A stretch of DNA of 64,000 bases from Rikenella sp031549665. GTDB lineage: Bacteria > Bacteroidota > Bacteroidia > Bacteroidales > Rikenellaceae. The number at the start of each line of letters is the position of its first letter. Position 1 is the stretch's first letter. Under the pieces are notes generated by a model, which worked only from the letters and a program-made list of their open reading frames with translations, did not search any database and had not been told where the DNA came from. Location of the stretch: positions 124,001-188,000 of the forward strand of contig JAVBPJ010000002.1 of assembly GCA_031549665.1 (NCBI GenBank). Direction: 5' to 3'. Positions 26,052 to 34,145 of the stretch are shown here, one piece after another. Both the position numbers and the translations under genes were made by a program.

Positions 26052-26092
26052 CAATAAAAATGCAAGCGCGGAGTATGCATACTCCGCGCTTG
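26052..26092 (-). terminator. Terminator of the efflux operon
   Basis: A 30-base perfect palindrome (26063-26092; can form a stem of up to 13-15 bp) followed on the minus strand by CATTTTTATT. It lies 80 bases past the stop of the TolC-like gene. Confidence 0.8.
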
Positions 26093-26171
26093 AAACAATC
26101 ACCGGCCATCCACCCAATCCGCCCGACCCAACAGAAAGCGCGGGGTTCGAGCTGGAACGAACAGGGGGATG

Positions 26172-27344
26172 TTAGTAGAGATACAGGCTCATCATCGCCG
26201 CGGCGGTGGCTGCCTGGTGTTCCACCTCCAGGCGCGACTCCTGCAGGGAGTACCATTCGCTCATGCCCAGGTAAAACTGCAGGCTGTCGATCTCGCCCGC
26301 ATCCAGCGCTTTGTGCAGCAGGTGAACGTAGTCTTCGTTCCGGTCGAGTTCCGACAGCGATCGGCTGAACGTTTGGTAGTTGTCGTACAGGTTTTCGAGC
26401 CGCACGCGCGTCTGTTCTTCGGTGGCCTGCTTGCGGGTCGCGGCTGCGGCTGCGGCCAGTTTGGCGTGGCGTACCGAGCCGCTGTTTTGCCACAACGGAA
26501 GGGTAATGCCCGCCACCAGCCCGTTGGTGGGGGTGTGGCCCGCCATTTCGACCTTGTAGCCGATCCGCAGCTTCGGAATCCACTCCTGACGGCTCAGGGC
26601 CACCGACCGGCGGGCGATCAGGGTGTCGAGTGCGGCGGCCTGGAGGGCCGGATCGAGCGCCATGGCGGCCTGAACAAACTCCTCGCGGCTGCCCGAAAAG
26701 CGGAACACGGGGTAGCCTGCATCCGGAACAGACGTCCCGCCGTTGAGCTGTTGCAGTGCGGCCGCCGCCTGGTCGCGTTCGGTGGTGGCTTGCGCCAGCG
26801 CGACGGTCGATTCGCTCAGCAGCATGCTGGCCGATTGCAGTTCCAGGCGGGTGTATTCGCCCGCTTCAACCCCCTTTTTGTAAAGTTCCACCATCCGCTC
26901 AAGGTTTTGGTGGCGGAGCGCAAACAGGGATATTTTTTTATTGGCGCAGGAGAGGGCCAGGTAGCTCTCCGAGGCCTCGGCCAGCAGGCCGTACAGGGCC
27001 AGGTCGTACTCTTTTTGACTGCGCGAGATGGCCAGCTTCGAGAGTTTGTTGCGCTGGTGGTACAGTGTGGGGAAGTCGAACTGCTGGCTGAAGACCAATT
27101 CAAACCAACGTTCGCGGGCAAAAAGGTATTCCAGGTCGACCGCCGGGTCGTCCGGAGCCAGTCCGAGCCGGTGCTGCCGGACGGCGGCGTCAAACTCCTG
27201 CTTTTGGGCGACGAATTGGGGGCTGCGGCTCACCACTGAGGTGAGAAAACCGAGGTAGTTCGCCTCGGGCGAGGGGGCTTGCGCCCACAGGGCTGACCCG
27301 GTCAGGGTGAGCAAACCGATCGAAAAAAGTTTCAGACATTGCAT
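26172..27344 (-). CDS. CzcC-like outer-membrane efflux protein (TolC family)
   Basis: 390 residues; signal peptide to about 21 (SALWAQA), then the TolC-type helical hairpin domains with QFVAQKQEFDAAVRQ and NKLSKLAISRSQKEYD. Shorter than classical TolC, as are many CzcC proteins. Forms the outer-membrane exit duct for the RND pump encoded upstream (13 bases between genes). A TAACTTTG box overlaps the czcA stop (27353-27360), but would give an almost leaderless transcript, so operon read-through is more likely. Confidence 0.88.
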   Translation of the reverse strand: MQCLKLFSIGLLTLTGSALWAQAPSPEANYLGFLTSVVSRSPQFVAQKQEFDAAVRQHRLGLAPDDPAVDLEYLFARERWFELVFSQQFDFPTLYHQRNKLSKLAISRSQKEYDLALYGLLAEASESYLALSCANKKISLFALRHQNLERMVELYKKGVEAGEYTRLELQSASMLLSESTVALAQATTERDQAAAALQQLNGGTSVPDAGYPVFRFSGSREEFVQAAMALDPALQAAALDTLIARRSVALSRQEWIPKLRIGYKVEMAGHTPTNGLVAGITLPLWQNSGSVRHAKLAAAAAATRKQATEEQTRVRLENLYDNYQTFSRSLSELDRNEDYVHLLHKALDAGEIDSLQFYLGMSEWYSLQESRLEVEHQAATAAAMMSLYLY

Positions 27345-27357
27345 AAGTCCGGCAAAG

Positions 27358-30300
27358 TTAACTCTTTCTTTTTAAGTAGGAGTAAGCCGCCGGAACCAAA
27401 AACAGGTTCAACAGGGTCGAGGTAAGCAACCCTCCGAGGATCACGATCGCCATGGGGCTTTGGATCTCGTTGCCCGGCAGGTCGCCCCCCAGGGCCAGCG
27501 GAATCAGGGCCAGCCCCGAGGTGAGGGCCGTCATGACAATGGGGCTGATGCGGTCGGACGATCCCTGCAGGATGCGTTCGCGCAGCGAAAGGTGCGGCGC
27601 CTCCTGTTCCAAATGGCGGTAACGGGAAATGAGCAGGATGCCGTTGCGGGTGGCGATGCCGAAGAGCGAGATGAACCCGATGATCGACGGAATGCTGATC
27701 ACGCCCGAGGTAAGCCATACGCTGAAAATGCCACCGATGATCGACAGCGGCAGGTTCAGCAACACCACGCCGGTGATGCGCCAGTCCTGAAACTCGTAGT
27801 ACAGCAGCATAAAAACTCCGAGGATGGCCAGCAGCGAGGCGATCAGCAGGGTGCGTCCGGCGGTTTCGGCGCTCTCGAACTGTCCGCCGTATTCGACGCG
27901 GTATCCGGTCGGCAGGTCGACCTGTTGACGGACGCGCTCCTGCATCTGGAGTACGACCCGGCGCAGGTCGGCTCCTTCCACATTGGCCGATACGACGAGT
28001 TTGCGGCTCACCCCCTCGCGGTTGATGGTGTTGGGGCCGCTGGTCGACCGGATTTCGGCCACTTCGCCCAGCGGCACCGTGCGGGTCGATCCGTCGGGAG
28101 CTACGCCGGTCAGGGGAATCCGGGCAATGCCCTCGATCGAACCGCGGGCGGTGGAGTCGAGCAGCAGGGTGATCGCGGTGCTGCGCCCCTTGTCGTACAC
28201 CTGTCCCACGGTGCTTCCCGACAGAGCCACTTCGACCGACCGGGCGAATTGGGCGGGCGCAATCCCCCATTGGGCCAGGATCGCGGGACGGGGAATCAGT
28301 TGAAGTTGAGGGCGTTCGATCTGCTGTTCCACGTTCAGGTCGACCACTCCCTCGATCTCTTCGGTGGCGGCCCGGATGCTGTTTCCGAGCTGATAGAGCG
28401 TGTTCAGGTCGGGCCCGAAGAGCTTGATGGCGATGTTGGCGCGGGTACCCGAGAGCAGCAGGTCGATCCGGTGCGAGATGGGTTGTCCGATCTCGAACAC
28501 CAGCCCGTTGATGTGGGAGAGCCGTTCGCGCACCTCGGCGAACAGTTCGGAGCGGCTGCGGTCTTTCAGCACAAAGGGGGCGTCGATCTCGGAGGTCGAA
28601 GTGCCCAGGGCGTGTTCGTCCAGTTCGGCGCGGCCCGTTTTGCGCGACACGGTAACCACTTCGGGAATCTCCATCAGCTCCTTTTCGGCCAGCGTGGCCA
28701 TGGCCACGCTCTGGTCGAGCGCGGTACCCGGAAGCACCGAAACCGAGATGGCCATCGACCCCTCGTTGAAGGGAGGCAAAAAATTCCGCCCCAACGAAAA
28801 GAAGAGTCCTGCGGCGACCACAAAAAGTCCGGCCGCGCAGCCGATCACCGCGCGGCGGTGCCTGAGCGCACCCTCCAGCAGCCGGGCGTAGCCCCGGCGC
28901 AGGCCGCGTACCAGGCGAGGCTCCTGCTGGTGGCGGCTTAGCATGGCGGGCCGGGTCAACAGGTAGCTCCCCAGCACGGGGGTCAGGGTAATGGCCACCA
29001 CCATCGAGGCGAAAAGCGACACGATGAAAGCCACGCCCAACGGCGCCAGCATCCGTCCCTCCATGCCGTCCAGGAAAAAGAGCGGCAGGAAGGTAACGAT
29101 GATGATCAGGGTGGCGTTCCAGATCGAAGCGCGAATTTCGGCCGAGGCGCGGTAGACCACCTGGAGCGAAGGCTGAATCTGGTCGGCCGGCAGGCGGTGG
29201 TTCTCGCGCAGCCGTTTGAACACGTTTTCCACGTCGATGATGGCGTCGTCCACCAGCGAACCGATGGCGATGGCCAGCCCTCCCAGGCTCATGGTGTTCA
29301 GCGACAGCCCGAGCGCCTTGAGCGCCACGATGGCAGCCAATAGCGAAAGGGGGATTGCGATCAGCGAAATGGCCGTGGTGCGCAGGTTGCCCAAAAACAA
29401 CAGCAGGATCACCACCACCAGAATGGCTCCCTCGACCAACGCCCGGGTGATGTTCGACACCGAGCTGTCGATGAAGGTGCTTTGGCGGAATATGTCGCGG
29501 TTCAGTTCGACCCCTGCGGGCAGGCCCTGTTGCAGTTGGTCGAGGGTCTGGTCGAGCCTCCCGGTCAGCTCCAGCGTGCCGACCGAGGGTTGTTTGACGA
29601 TCGAAAGGCGCACGGCCCGTTTCCCCTCGACCGAAGCGTCGCCCACCGGCGGGGTTTTGATGCCGGCCTGTACGCGGCCCACGTCGTTCAGGGTGATGGG
29701 GCTGCCCGACGGCGAACGCTTGACGAGCGCCTGTCCGAGCGTTTCGGGATCGGCGGTGCGCACGCGGCCGCGAACGATGTATTCGTTGCCGTATTGGTTG
29801 AGGATCCCCCCGACGGCGTCTTTGTTGAGTTCTTCGGTGGACTGCAACAGGTCGTCGAGGGTTACTCCGTTTTGTTGCATCAACAGGGGCGAGGCTACGA
29901 TTTGGTATTCGCGCACGTCGCCGCCCACCACCGTTACCTGTGCCACTCCCGCTACCGAGAGCAGGCGGGGCCGCAGGGTCCAGTCGGCCAGCAGGCGCAG
30001 TTCGTCGAGCGGCAGGCTGTCGCTGGTCAGGCCCACCACCATCACCTCGCCCAGCAGCGAAGATTGGGGGGCCAGTACCGGAGCTTCGGCTCCGCGGGGC
30101 AATTGGCCTTTGATCTCGCCGAGTTTTTCGGTTACGGTCTGGCGGGCTTTGTAGAGGTCGCTCCCCCAGTCGAACTCGATGACGACGGTCGAAAAGCCGT
30201 TGGTCGAGCTGCTGCGCACGCGCCGCACGTCGGTGGCGCCGTTCAGGGCGGTTTCGATGGGGAAGGTAACCAGTTGCTCCACCTCTTCGGCGGCCATCCC

Positions 30301-30462
30301 GGGCGCTTCGGTCATCACGGTTACGGTGGGCGAGGTCAGGTCGGGGAAAACGTCCACCTCCATCCGGCTGGCGGTGTAACCGCCCGCCAGCAGCAGGATG
30401 GCCGACAAAATAAGGATTGTCAGCCGGTTGCGGAGCGAGAAAAGAATGATTCGATTGATCAT
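27358..30462 (-). CDS. CzcA/CusA-type heavy-metal efflux RND pump
   Basis: 1034 residues, 12 membrane helices, two large periplasmic loops. Helix 4 reads LAIAIGSLVDDAIIDVEN, carrying the acidic residues of the HME-RND proton path; the start is IILFSLRNRLTILILSA. The methionines that define copper/silver transport in CusA (three-Met cluster) are not evident by eye, so Zn/Co/Ni/Cd or another substrate is possible. Works with the CzcB-like adaptor upstream and the CzcC-like protein downstream to export metal from periplasm/cytoplasm. Substrate unproven. Confidence 0.93.
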   Translation of the reverse strand: MINRIILFSLRNRLTILILSAILLLAGGYTASRMEVDVFPDLTSPTVTVMTEAPGMAAEEVEQLVTFPIETALNGATDVRRVRSSSTNGFSTVVIEFDWGSDLYKARQTVTEKLGEIKGQLPRGAEAPVLAPQSSLLGEVMVVGLTSDSLPLDELRLLADWTLRPRLLSVAGVAQVTVVGGDVREYQIVASPLLMQQNGVTLDDLLQSTEELNKDAVGGILNQYGNEYIVRGRVRTADPETLGQALVKRSPSGSPITLNDVGRVQAGIKTPPVGDASVEGKRAVRLSIVKQPSVGTLELTGRLDQTLDQLQQGLPAGVELNRDIFRQSTFIDSSVSNITRALVEGAILVVVILLLFLGNLRTTAISLIAIPLSLLAAIVALKALGLSLNTMSLGGLAIAIGSLVDDAIIDVENVFKRLRENHRLPADQIQPSLQVVYRASAEIRASIWNATLIIIVTFLPLFFLDGMEGRMLAPLGVAFIVSLFASMVVAITLTPVLGSYLLTRPAMLSRHQQEPRLVRGLRRGYARLLEGALRHRRAVIGCAAGLFVVAAGLFFSLGRNFLPPFNEGSMAISVSVLPGTALDQSVAMATLAEKELMEIPEVVTVSRKTGRAELDEHALGTSTSEIDAPFVLKDRSRSELFAEVRERLSHINGLVFEIGQPISHRIDLLLSGTRANIAIKLFGPDLNTLYQLGNSIRAATEEIEGVVDLNVEQQIERPQLQLIPRPAILAQWGIAPAQFARSVEVALSGSTVGQVYDKGRSTAITLLLDSTARGSIEGIARIPLTGVAPDGSTRTVPLGEVAEIRSTSGPNTINREGVSRKLVVSANVEGADLRRVVLQMQERVRQQVDLPTGYRVEYGGQFESAETAGRTLLIASLLAILGVFMLLYYEFQDWRITGVVLLNLPLSIIGGIFSVWLTSGVISIPSIIGFISLFGIATRNGILLISRYRHLEQEAPHLSLRERILQGSSDRISPIVMTALTSGLALIPLALGGDLPGNEIQSPMAIVILGGLLTSTLLNLFLVPAAYSYLKRKS

Positions 30463-30477
30463 GACGGGTGTGTTCCG

Positions 30478-31608
30478 TTAGTGGGCGTGCCCGTGAGGAA
30501 TGTCGCTCGAAAGCGAAGCCAGCCGGACGTAGTAGGCCCCTGTGGCGACCACCACTTCGCCCGCTTCGACCCCCTGGCGGATCTCAATCCGCCGTCCGTC
30601 CGAGGCGCCGGGCGTTACGGCCCGTTTCTGGTAGCTGTCGGCGCAGGTGCGGACGTAGAGGTAGTAGGCCCCCTGCTCCTCCGTCATGGCCGAACAGGGA
30701 ACCGTCAGCGCCGGAGCGCCCGGAGCGCCCTGCAAAAACACCTCGACGGCGGTTCCCGCTGTGAGCGAACCGTCGGGGTTGTCGATTTCGAAACGCACGG
30801 GAAGGGTGGCTGCATCCGATTCCGAACCGCGGCCCACGCCCAGCAGGCGACGGGTGGTGTAAACGGCCGGACTGTAGACGGTTCGCAGGTTGGCGGAACG
30901 AACGCCGCCCAGGCCGCCCTGCAACCTGCGCGGAACGTCGGCCCGCACAATCAGGTGGCGATTGGCCGCCACGGCCGCCAGGGGCTGCCCGAGGGTTACG
31001 TAGTCGCCGTCGGAAACGCGCAAGTCGGCCAGGAATCCGGTGCGGGGGGCAACCACTTTCCGGCCTGCCGAAATGGCGTTTTTCAGCAGTACGTCGCGTT
31101 GGAGCCGCGCCGATTCGAGGGCCTGTTTGGCCGAGGCCCGTTGCGAGGCCGTTACCAGTTGGTCTTTTGCCAGGGTTTCGGCCCGTTGGTAGTCGGTCGA
31201 GGCCTTTTGGAACGCCGACTCCGCGTCGGCCAGCCGTTGGGGGTAGTTGTCGTCGGAGAGATCGTCCGACACAATGGAAAAGAGCCGTGCGCCCCGGTTC
31301 ACGGAGCTGCCCTCGGCCAGGTTTTCGAAACGGACGATCCCCGAAACCGTGGCGACCAGCGTGATGCGGTCGCCCGGAGCGGCCTCCAGCATGCCGCCCG
31401 CCGCGATGACGCGGGCGAACGGCGCGGCGGTCAATGTGTCGTATGTGAGGCCCAGCTCTTCGGCCTGATGCGCGTCGAGCAGGATGGCATTTTCGTCGTG
31501 GTAGTGGCCGTCGGTCGAATCGGCGGCGCGATCGGCGGCAGGCCCGGCGGCGCCGCATCCGACCAGGAGCAACGACGCCAGCCCTCCGAAAAAGAGGTGT
31601 AATTTCAT
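30478..31608 (-). CDS. CzcB-like membrane-fusion adaptor, His-rich ends
   Basis: 376 residues, lipoprotein: LASLLLVGCGAAG is the lipobox. Adaptor domains in order: beta-barrel/lipoyl start (GGMLEAAPGDRITLVATVSG), alpha hairpin (about 120-190, ADAESAFQKASTDYQRAETL), lipoyl second half (VVAPRTGFLADLRVSDGD) and membrane-proximal domain. Histidines cluster at both ends: DGHYHDENAILLDAHQ near residue 33 and the C-terminus DIPHGHAH, suggesting metal binding. Links CzcA to CzcC. Lies 15 bases before czcA. Confidence 0.9.
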   Translation of the reverse strand: MKLHLFFGGLASLLLVGCGAAGPAADRAADSTDGHYHDENAILLDAHQAEELGLTYDTLTAAPFARVIAAGGMLEAAPGDRITLVATVSGIVRFENLAEGSSVNRGARLFSIVSDDLSDDNYPQRLADAESAFQKASTDYQRAETLAKDQLVTASQRASAKQALESARLQRDVLLKNAISAGRKVVAPRTGFLADLRVSDGDYVTLGQPLAAVAANRHLIVRADVPRRLQGGLGGVRSANLRTVYSPAVYTTRRLLGVGRGSESDAATLPVRFEIDNPDGSLTAGTAVEVFLQGAPGAPALTVPCSAMTEEQGAYYLYVRTCADSYQKRAVTPGASDGRRIEIRQGVEAGEVVVATGAYYVRLASLSSDIPHGHAH

Positions 31609-31647
31609 AAGAGAAAGGGGAAAATGGGGTTAATGAATGCTTGCAGA

Positions 31648-31672
31648 GCCGATGGCGCGGTGGCGCATCGGC
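31648..31672 (-). other. Hairpin between the metal-binding protein gene and czcB
   Basis: Imperfect inverted repeat GCCGATGGCGC / GCGCATCGGC with one bulged G and a 4-base loop. No T run follows on the minus strand, so a full terminator is unlikely; it could tune expression of czcB or protect an mRNA end. Confidence 0.3.
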
Positions 31673-31681
31673 AGGGAATCA

Positions 31682-32056
31682 TTAACCCACGGGCGGCCCG
31701 CGGTGCGAAAGACCTGTCAGCAGGTCGGCCTTCCAAAGAATCGGCGAAGAGTCCTCGACCCTGCCGCAAAACTTGCGCTCCGGAACAAGGACGGCGTCCC
31801 TTGTCTCGGCCAAAATCGCCACAAGGGCGTAGGCCGGCTCAACCACGAACGACAGCGCGGACGAACACCCTTCGGCGTCGTGGCAGTGGGCGTCGGAGAA
31901 CGCGGTTTCGGTGTGCGTGTCGTGGCAAACCACCTCCGACCGCAGGCAGGGAACCGCTTCGCCCGTTGCATGGTGATGCGGCACGGCCGCGTGCAACAGC
32001 AGGGCGGCCAACGCCGCCCAAAGGGCCGAAAGGGGGAACACGAAACCTCGTTTCAT
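31682..32056 (-). CDS. Small His/Cys-rich secreted or membrane protein
   Basis: 124 residues. A single hydrophobic segment at the N-terminus (FPLSALWAALAALLLHA) is followed by metal-ligand-rich sequence: PHHHATGEAVPC, VVCHDTHTETAF, DAHCHDAEGC. About ten His and five Cys occur within 60 residues. I do not know a named family with certainty; similar small proteins precede HME efflux genes in Bacteroidota. The ATG at 32056 is supported by the -7 box just upstream (32063-32070), which lies inside the longer alternative ORF. Role as periplasmic metal sensor, carrier or chaperone is inference. Confidence 0.65.
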   Translation of the reverse strand: MKRGFVFPLSALWAALAALLLHAAVPHHHATGEAVPCLRSEVVCHDTHTETAFSDAHCHDAEGCSSALSFVVEPAYALVAILAETRDAVLVPERKFCGRVEDSSPILWKADLLTGLSHRGPPVG

Positions 32057-32062
32057 CAGAAG

Positions 32063-32070
32063 CAAAGGTA
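32063..32070 (-). promoter_or_regulatory. -7 box of the efflux operon
   Basis: TACCTTTG on the minus strand, full -7 match; no TTG at the standard distance. Transcription would start at or very near the ATG of the His/Cys-rich protein (32056), giving little or no leader. Confidence 0.5.
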
Positions 32071-32133
32071 TGCTTTTTGGCACAATAATTGTCCGACACT
32101 TTATACCGGAATACTCATTCTAAAAAAACTGTC

Positions 32134-32646
32134 ATGAAAAGACTACTGCTTATCGGCTCGTTGGCGCTGTTGGCGCTGACAGCTTCGGCCCAAAAGAGCG
32201 CCGAGAAACAGGCTCGTCAGCAGGAACGTGCCGAGGCCCAACAAAAAGCACTCGAACAAACCCGTACCGCGCTCGCTGCGGGGAATTTCACTTTCGAGGC
32301 GTACGAACTCGAACCCCTGTTCGGTTCCCGTTCGCAGACGCTCGATCCGGCCCGGTGCTTTGTAGCCGTGTATCCCCGATCGCTGGAGATATCCCTGCCT
32401 TACTCGACCTCAACGGCCGGGCGTGGGCAATTCCCGGCGTGGCTGGCATTCAATGCGCCGAGCTACACGATCGAACAAAACTCGGACGAAGACGGCACCT
32501 GGACCACCGTCATTCAGGTTCAATGGAACAGGATCAACTACACGTTGCACCTGCGCTACCGCGAAAAAACGGGGAATGCCACCCTTACCCTGTCGCCCAG
32601 CAAAGGCGATTCGGCTTCCTACATGGGGAACATCGTTACCCATTAA
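32134..32646 (+). CDS. DUF4251 secreted protein
   Basis: 170 residues; signal peptide to about 20 (LTASAQ), then KSAEKQARQQERAEAQQ linker and a domain opening with ALAAGNFTFEAYEL, the usual DUF4251 start, and ending LTLSPSKGDSASYMG. Related in layout (signal, Lys/Gln/Glu linker, beta-rich domain) to the proteins at 22.4-23.9 kb. Transcribed divergently from the metal-efflux operon; the start ATG follows an A-rich stretch, typical of Bacteroidota lacking Shine-Dalgarno. Function unknown. Confidence 0.82.
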   Translation: MKRLLLIGSLALLALTASAQKSAEKQARQQERAEAQQKALEQTRTALAAGNFTFEAYELEPLFGSRSQTLDPARCFVAVYPRSLEISLPYSTSTAGRGQFPAWLAFNAPSYTIEQNSDEDGTWTTVIQVQWNRINYTLHLRYREKTGNATLTLSPSKGDSASYMGNIVTH

Positions 32647-32675
32647 TCGATCACAGCCGACTTGATCGACGTCGG

Positions 32676-32716
32676 GATTGGCGTGCGGAGCAGTCCGCAC
32701 GCCAATCTGTTTTTTA
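32676..32716 (+). terminator. Terminator after the DUF4251 gene
   Basis: 14-bp perfect stem (32676-32689 with 32694-32707), 4-base loop, followed by TGTTTTTT. It also lies before the end of recO on the other strand and may work both ways. Confidence 0.85.
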
Positions 32717-32731
32717 ACGGAGGAGGCGGGA

Positions 32732-33478
32732 TTAAAAAATCTCCCCGAGAATGCGGAGCGAGTTGACCGAGTGGATCGCTTCGGTGTGGAATCCGTACAG
32801 GTCGATCAGCCTTTCGAGCAGCGATACCCGCCGCTCCCGCGACAAGGCGATTTGGCTCAGAGTCAGCGGATCGGCCTCGAACAGGTCGTGAAACAGGGCC
32901 GATTCGTCGGGGGGCATGGTCAGGGTGTGGGCCGGAGGGTCGCTGCAATAGCACCCGTTGCGGTAGTCGAGCCGGTCGCCCGGACGGTACTCTTGTTGCG
33001 GCGCATAGCCCATGTGGTGGGTCAGGCGCACCAGAAACCAGAGGTGGAAGTTGGCGCTTCCGGCCTCCGAGCGGTCGAGCGCAAGGATCGCCCCCTCGAC
33101 AAAATCGTACAACGACTCGTCGGCTTCTCCCTCGTGGATGAGCCGGTACAGCACCTCGGCCAGAAAAAGGGCGATGGTGCTTTTGACAATGTCGAAGGGA
33201 ATTTCGCGCAGCGCGGGACCGACGACCGGCTGTTCGAGCGTGTGGAGGTCGCTGCGCCCGTGAAAGGCGTCGAATTCGAGCAGGGTGAGCGGCTGGAATG
33301 CCGCCCGGGCGTCGCGGCCCGGCAGGCACACGTAGCCCTGGCGGCCGCACTCGCGGGTGAGCAGGTGGACAATCCGCTTGCGTTCGCCGTACTTGATGGC
33401 GTGCAGCACAATGCCCCGGCCCTTGTAGCGGCCGCGCGGAGCGGGTTGCTTTTCTCCTTTTCGGTAGCGGCTCTCCAT
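32732..33478 (-). CDS. recO: DNA repair protein RecO
   Basis: 248 residues: N-terminal OB fold (GIVLHAIKYGERKRIVHLLTRE) and helical C-terminal domain with LYRLIHEGEADESLYDFVEGA. Loads RecA with RecR/RecF in gap repair and promotes annealing. The zinc site is reduced to a CYC pair at about 178-180, as in many Bacteroidota. Begins one base after the rdgB stop. Confidence 0.92.
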   Translation of the reverse strand: MESRYRKGEKQPAPRGRYKGRGIVLHAIKYGERKRIVHLLTRECGRQGYVCLPGRDARAAFQPLTLLEFDAFHGRSDLHTLEQPVVGPALREIPFDIVKSTIALFLAEVLYRLIHEGEADESLYDFVEGAILALDRSEAGSANFHLWFLVRLTHHMGYAPQQEYRPGDRLDYRNGCYCSDPPAHTLTMPPDESALFHDLFEADPLTLSQIALSRERRVSLLERLIDLYGFHTEAIHSVNSLRILGEIF

Positions 33479-33479
33479 C

Positions 33480-34067
33480 CTAACGGGCCAGGTAGTCCGC
33501 CAGCCGGGCGATGGCCCGTCCGCGGTGGCTGATCGAATTTTTCAGCGCCAGCGGCATCTCGGCAAAGCTCTCGGCATAACTTGCGGGGCGAAAAACGGGG
33601 TCGTAACCAAACCCCTCCGAACCGGTGGGTTGTACCAGAATCTCGCCCTCGACCGTCCCCTCGAAAAGGTGTTCGTGTCCGCCCCGGATCAGGGCGACCA
33701 CGGTGCGGAAACGGGCCTTGCGATTCATTTTTCCTTCCAATTCGGCCAGCAGCAGGCGGGTGTTTGCGGCGGCGTCGCCGGCGTTGCCCGCTCCGTGCAT
33801 CGCGGCGTAGCGGGCCGAATAGACCCCCGGCGCCCCGTCGAGCGCTTCGACCTCCAGCCCGGTGTCGTCGGCGAAGCAGTCGAGTCCCGTGCGTTCGTAC
33901 AGAAAACGGGCCTTTTGCAGCGCGTTCCCCTCCAGGGTCGCCTGTTCTTCGGGAATCTCGCCGGTAACGCCCACGTCGGCGGGCATTTTCAGGCGAATCG
34001 AGGGGCCGAGCAAGGCTTGTACTTCGGCCAGTTTATGGGGGTTGCCGGTGGCAAAGATCAGTTCCAT
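33480..34067 (-). CDS. rdgB: Non-canonical purine NTP pyrophosphatase (RdgB/HAM1)
   Basis: 195 residues, normal length. LIFATGNPHKLAEVQALLG start, FADDTGLEVEALDGAPGVYSARYA (catalytic Asp region), GFGYDPVF and SHRGRAI are the family motifs. Removes ITP, dITP and XTP from the nucleotide pool. ATG 34067 matches the family start and lies about 11 bases after the predicted transcription start of the divergent promoter module at 34085-34113. Confidence 0.95.
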   Translation of the reverse strand: MELIFATGNPHKLAEVQALLGPSIRLKMPADVGVTGEIPEEQATLEGNALQKARFLYERTGLDCFADDTGLEVEALDGAPGVYSARYAAMHGAGNAGDAAANTRLLLAELEGKMNRKARFRTVVALIRGGHEHLFEGTVEGEILVQPTGSEGFGYDPVFRPASYAESFAEMPLALKNSISHRGRAIARLADYLAR

Positions 34068-34084
34068 GCGGGAGCGGTTTTGGG

Positions 34085-34113
34085 CGAAAGTACGGAAAAA
34101 TCCGTACCTTTCG
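34085..34113. promoter_or_regulatory. Divergent promoter or operator module, rdgB / sulfatase
   Basis: Minus-strand TACTTTCG (34085-34092) and plus-strand TACCTTTCG (34105-34113) flank the 12-bp near-palindrome CGGAAAAATCCG. The whole forms an inverted repeat. The same geometry (two inverted -7-like boxes separated by exactly 12 bp) occurs at 45338-45365 and 63095-63122. Predicted transcription starts fit both chosen start codons. Confidence 0.5.
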
Positions 34114-34145
34114 GGGGTTAAGCCCCAAAAGCTACACCCGAGAAT

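Noticed and set aside
26063..26092. 30-bp perfect palindrome as a possible operator or recombination site
   Set aside because: Its position just after the efflux operon and the T-rich minus-strand tail fit a terminator better.
27353..27360. TAACTTTG as a promoter for the CzcC-like gene
   Set aside because: It is formed partly by the czcA stop codon and would start transcription at the ATG itself; operon read-through is simpler. Kept only as a comment.
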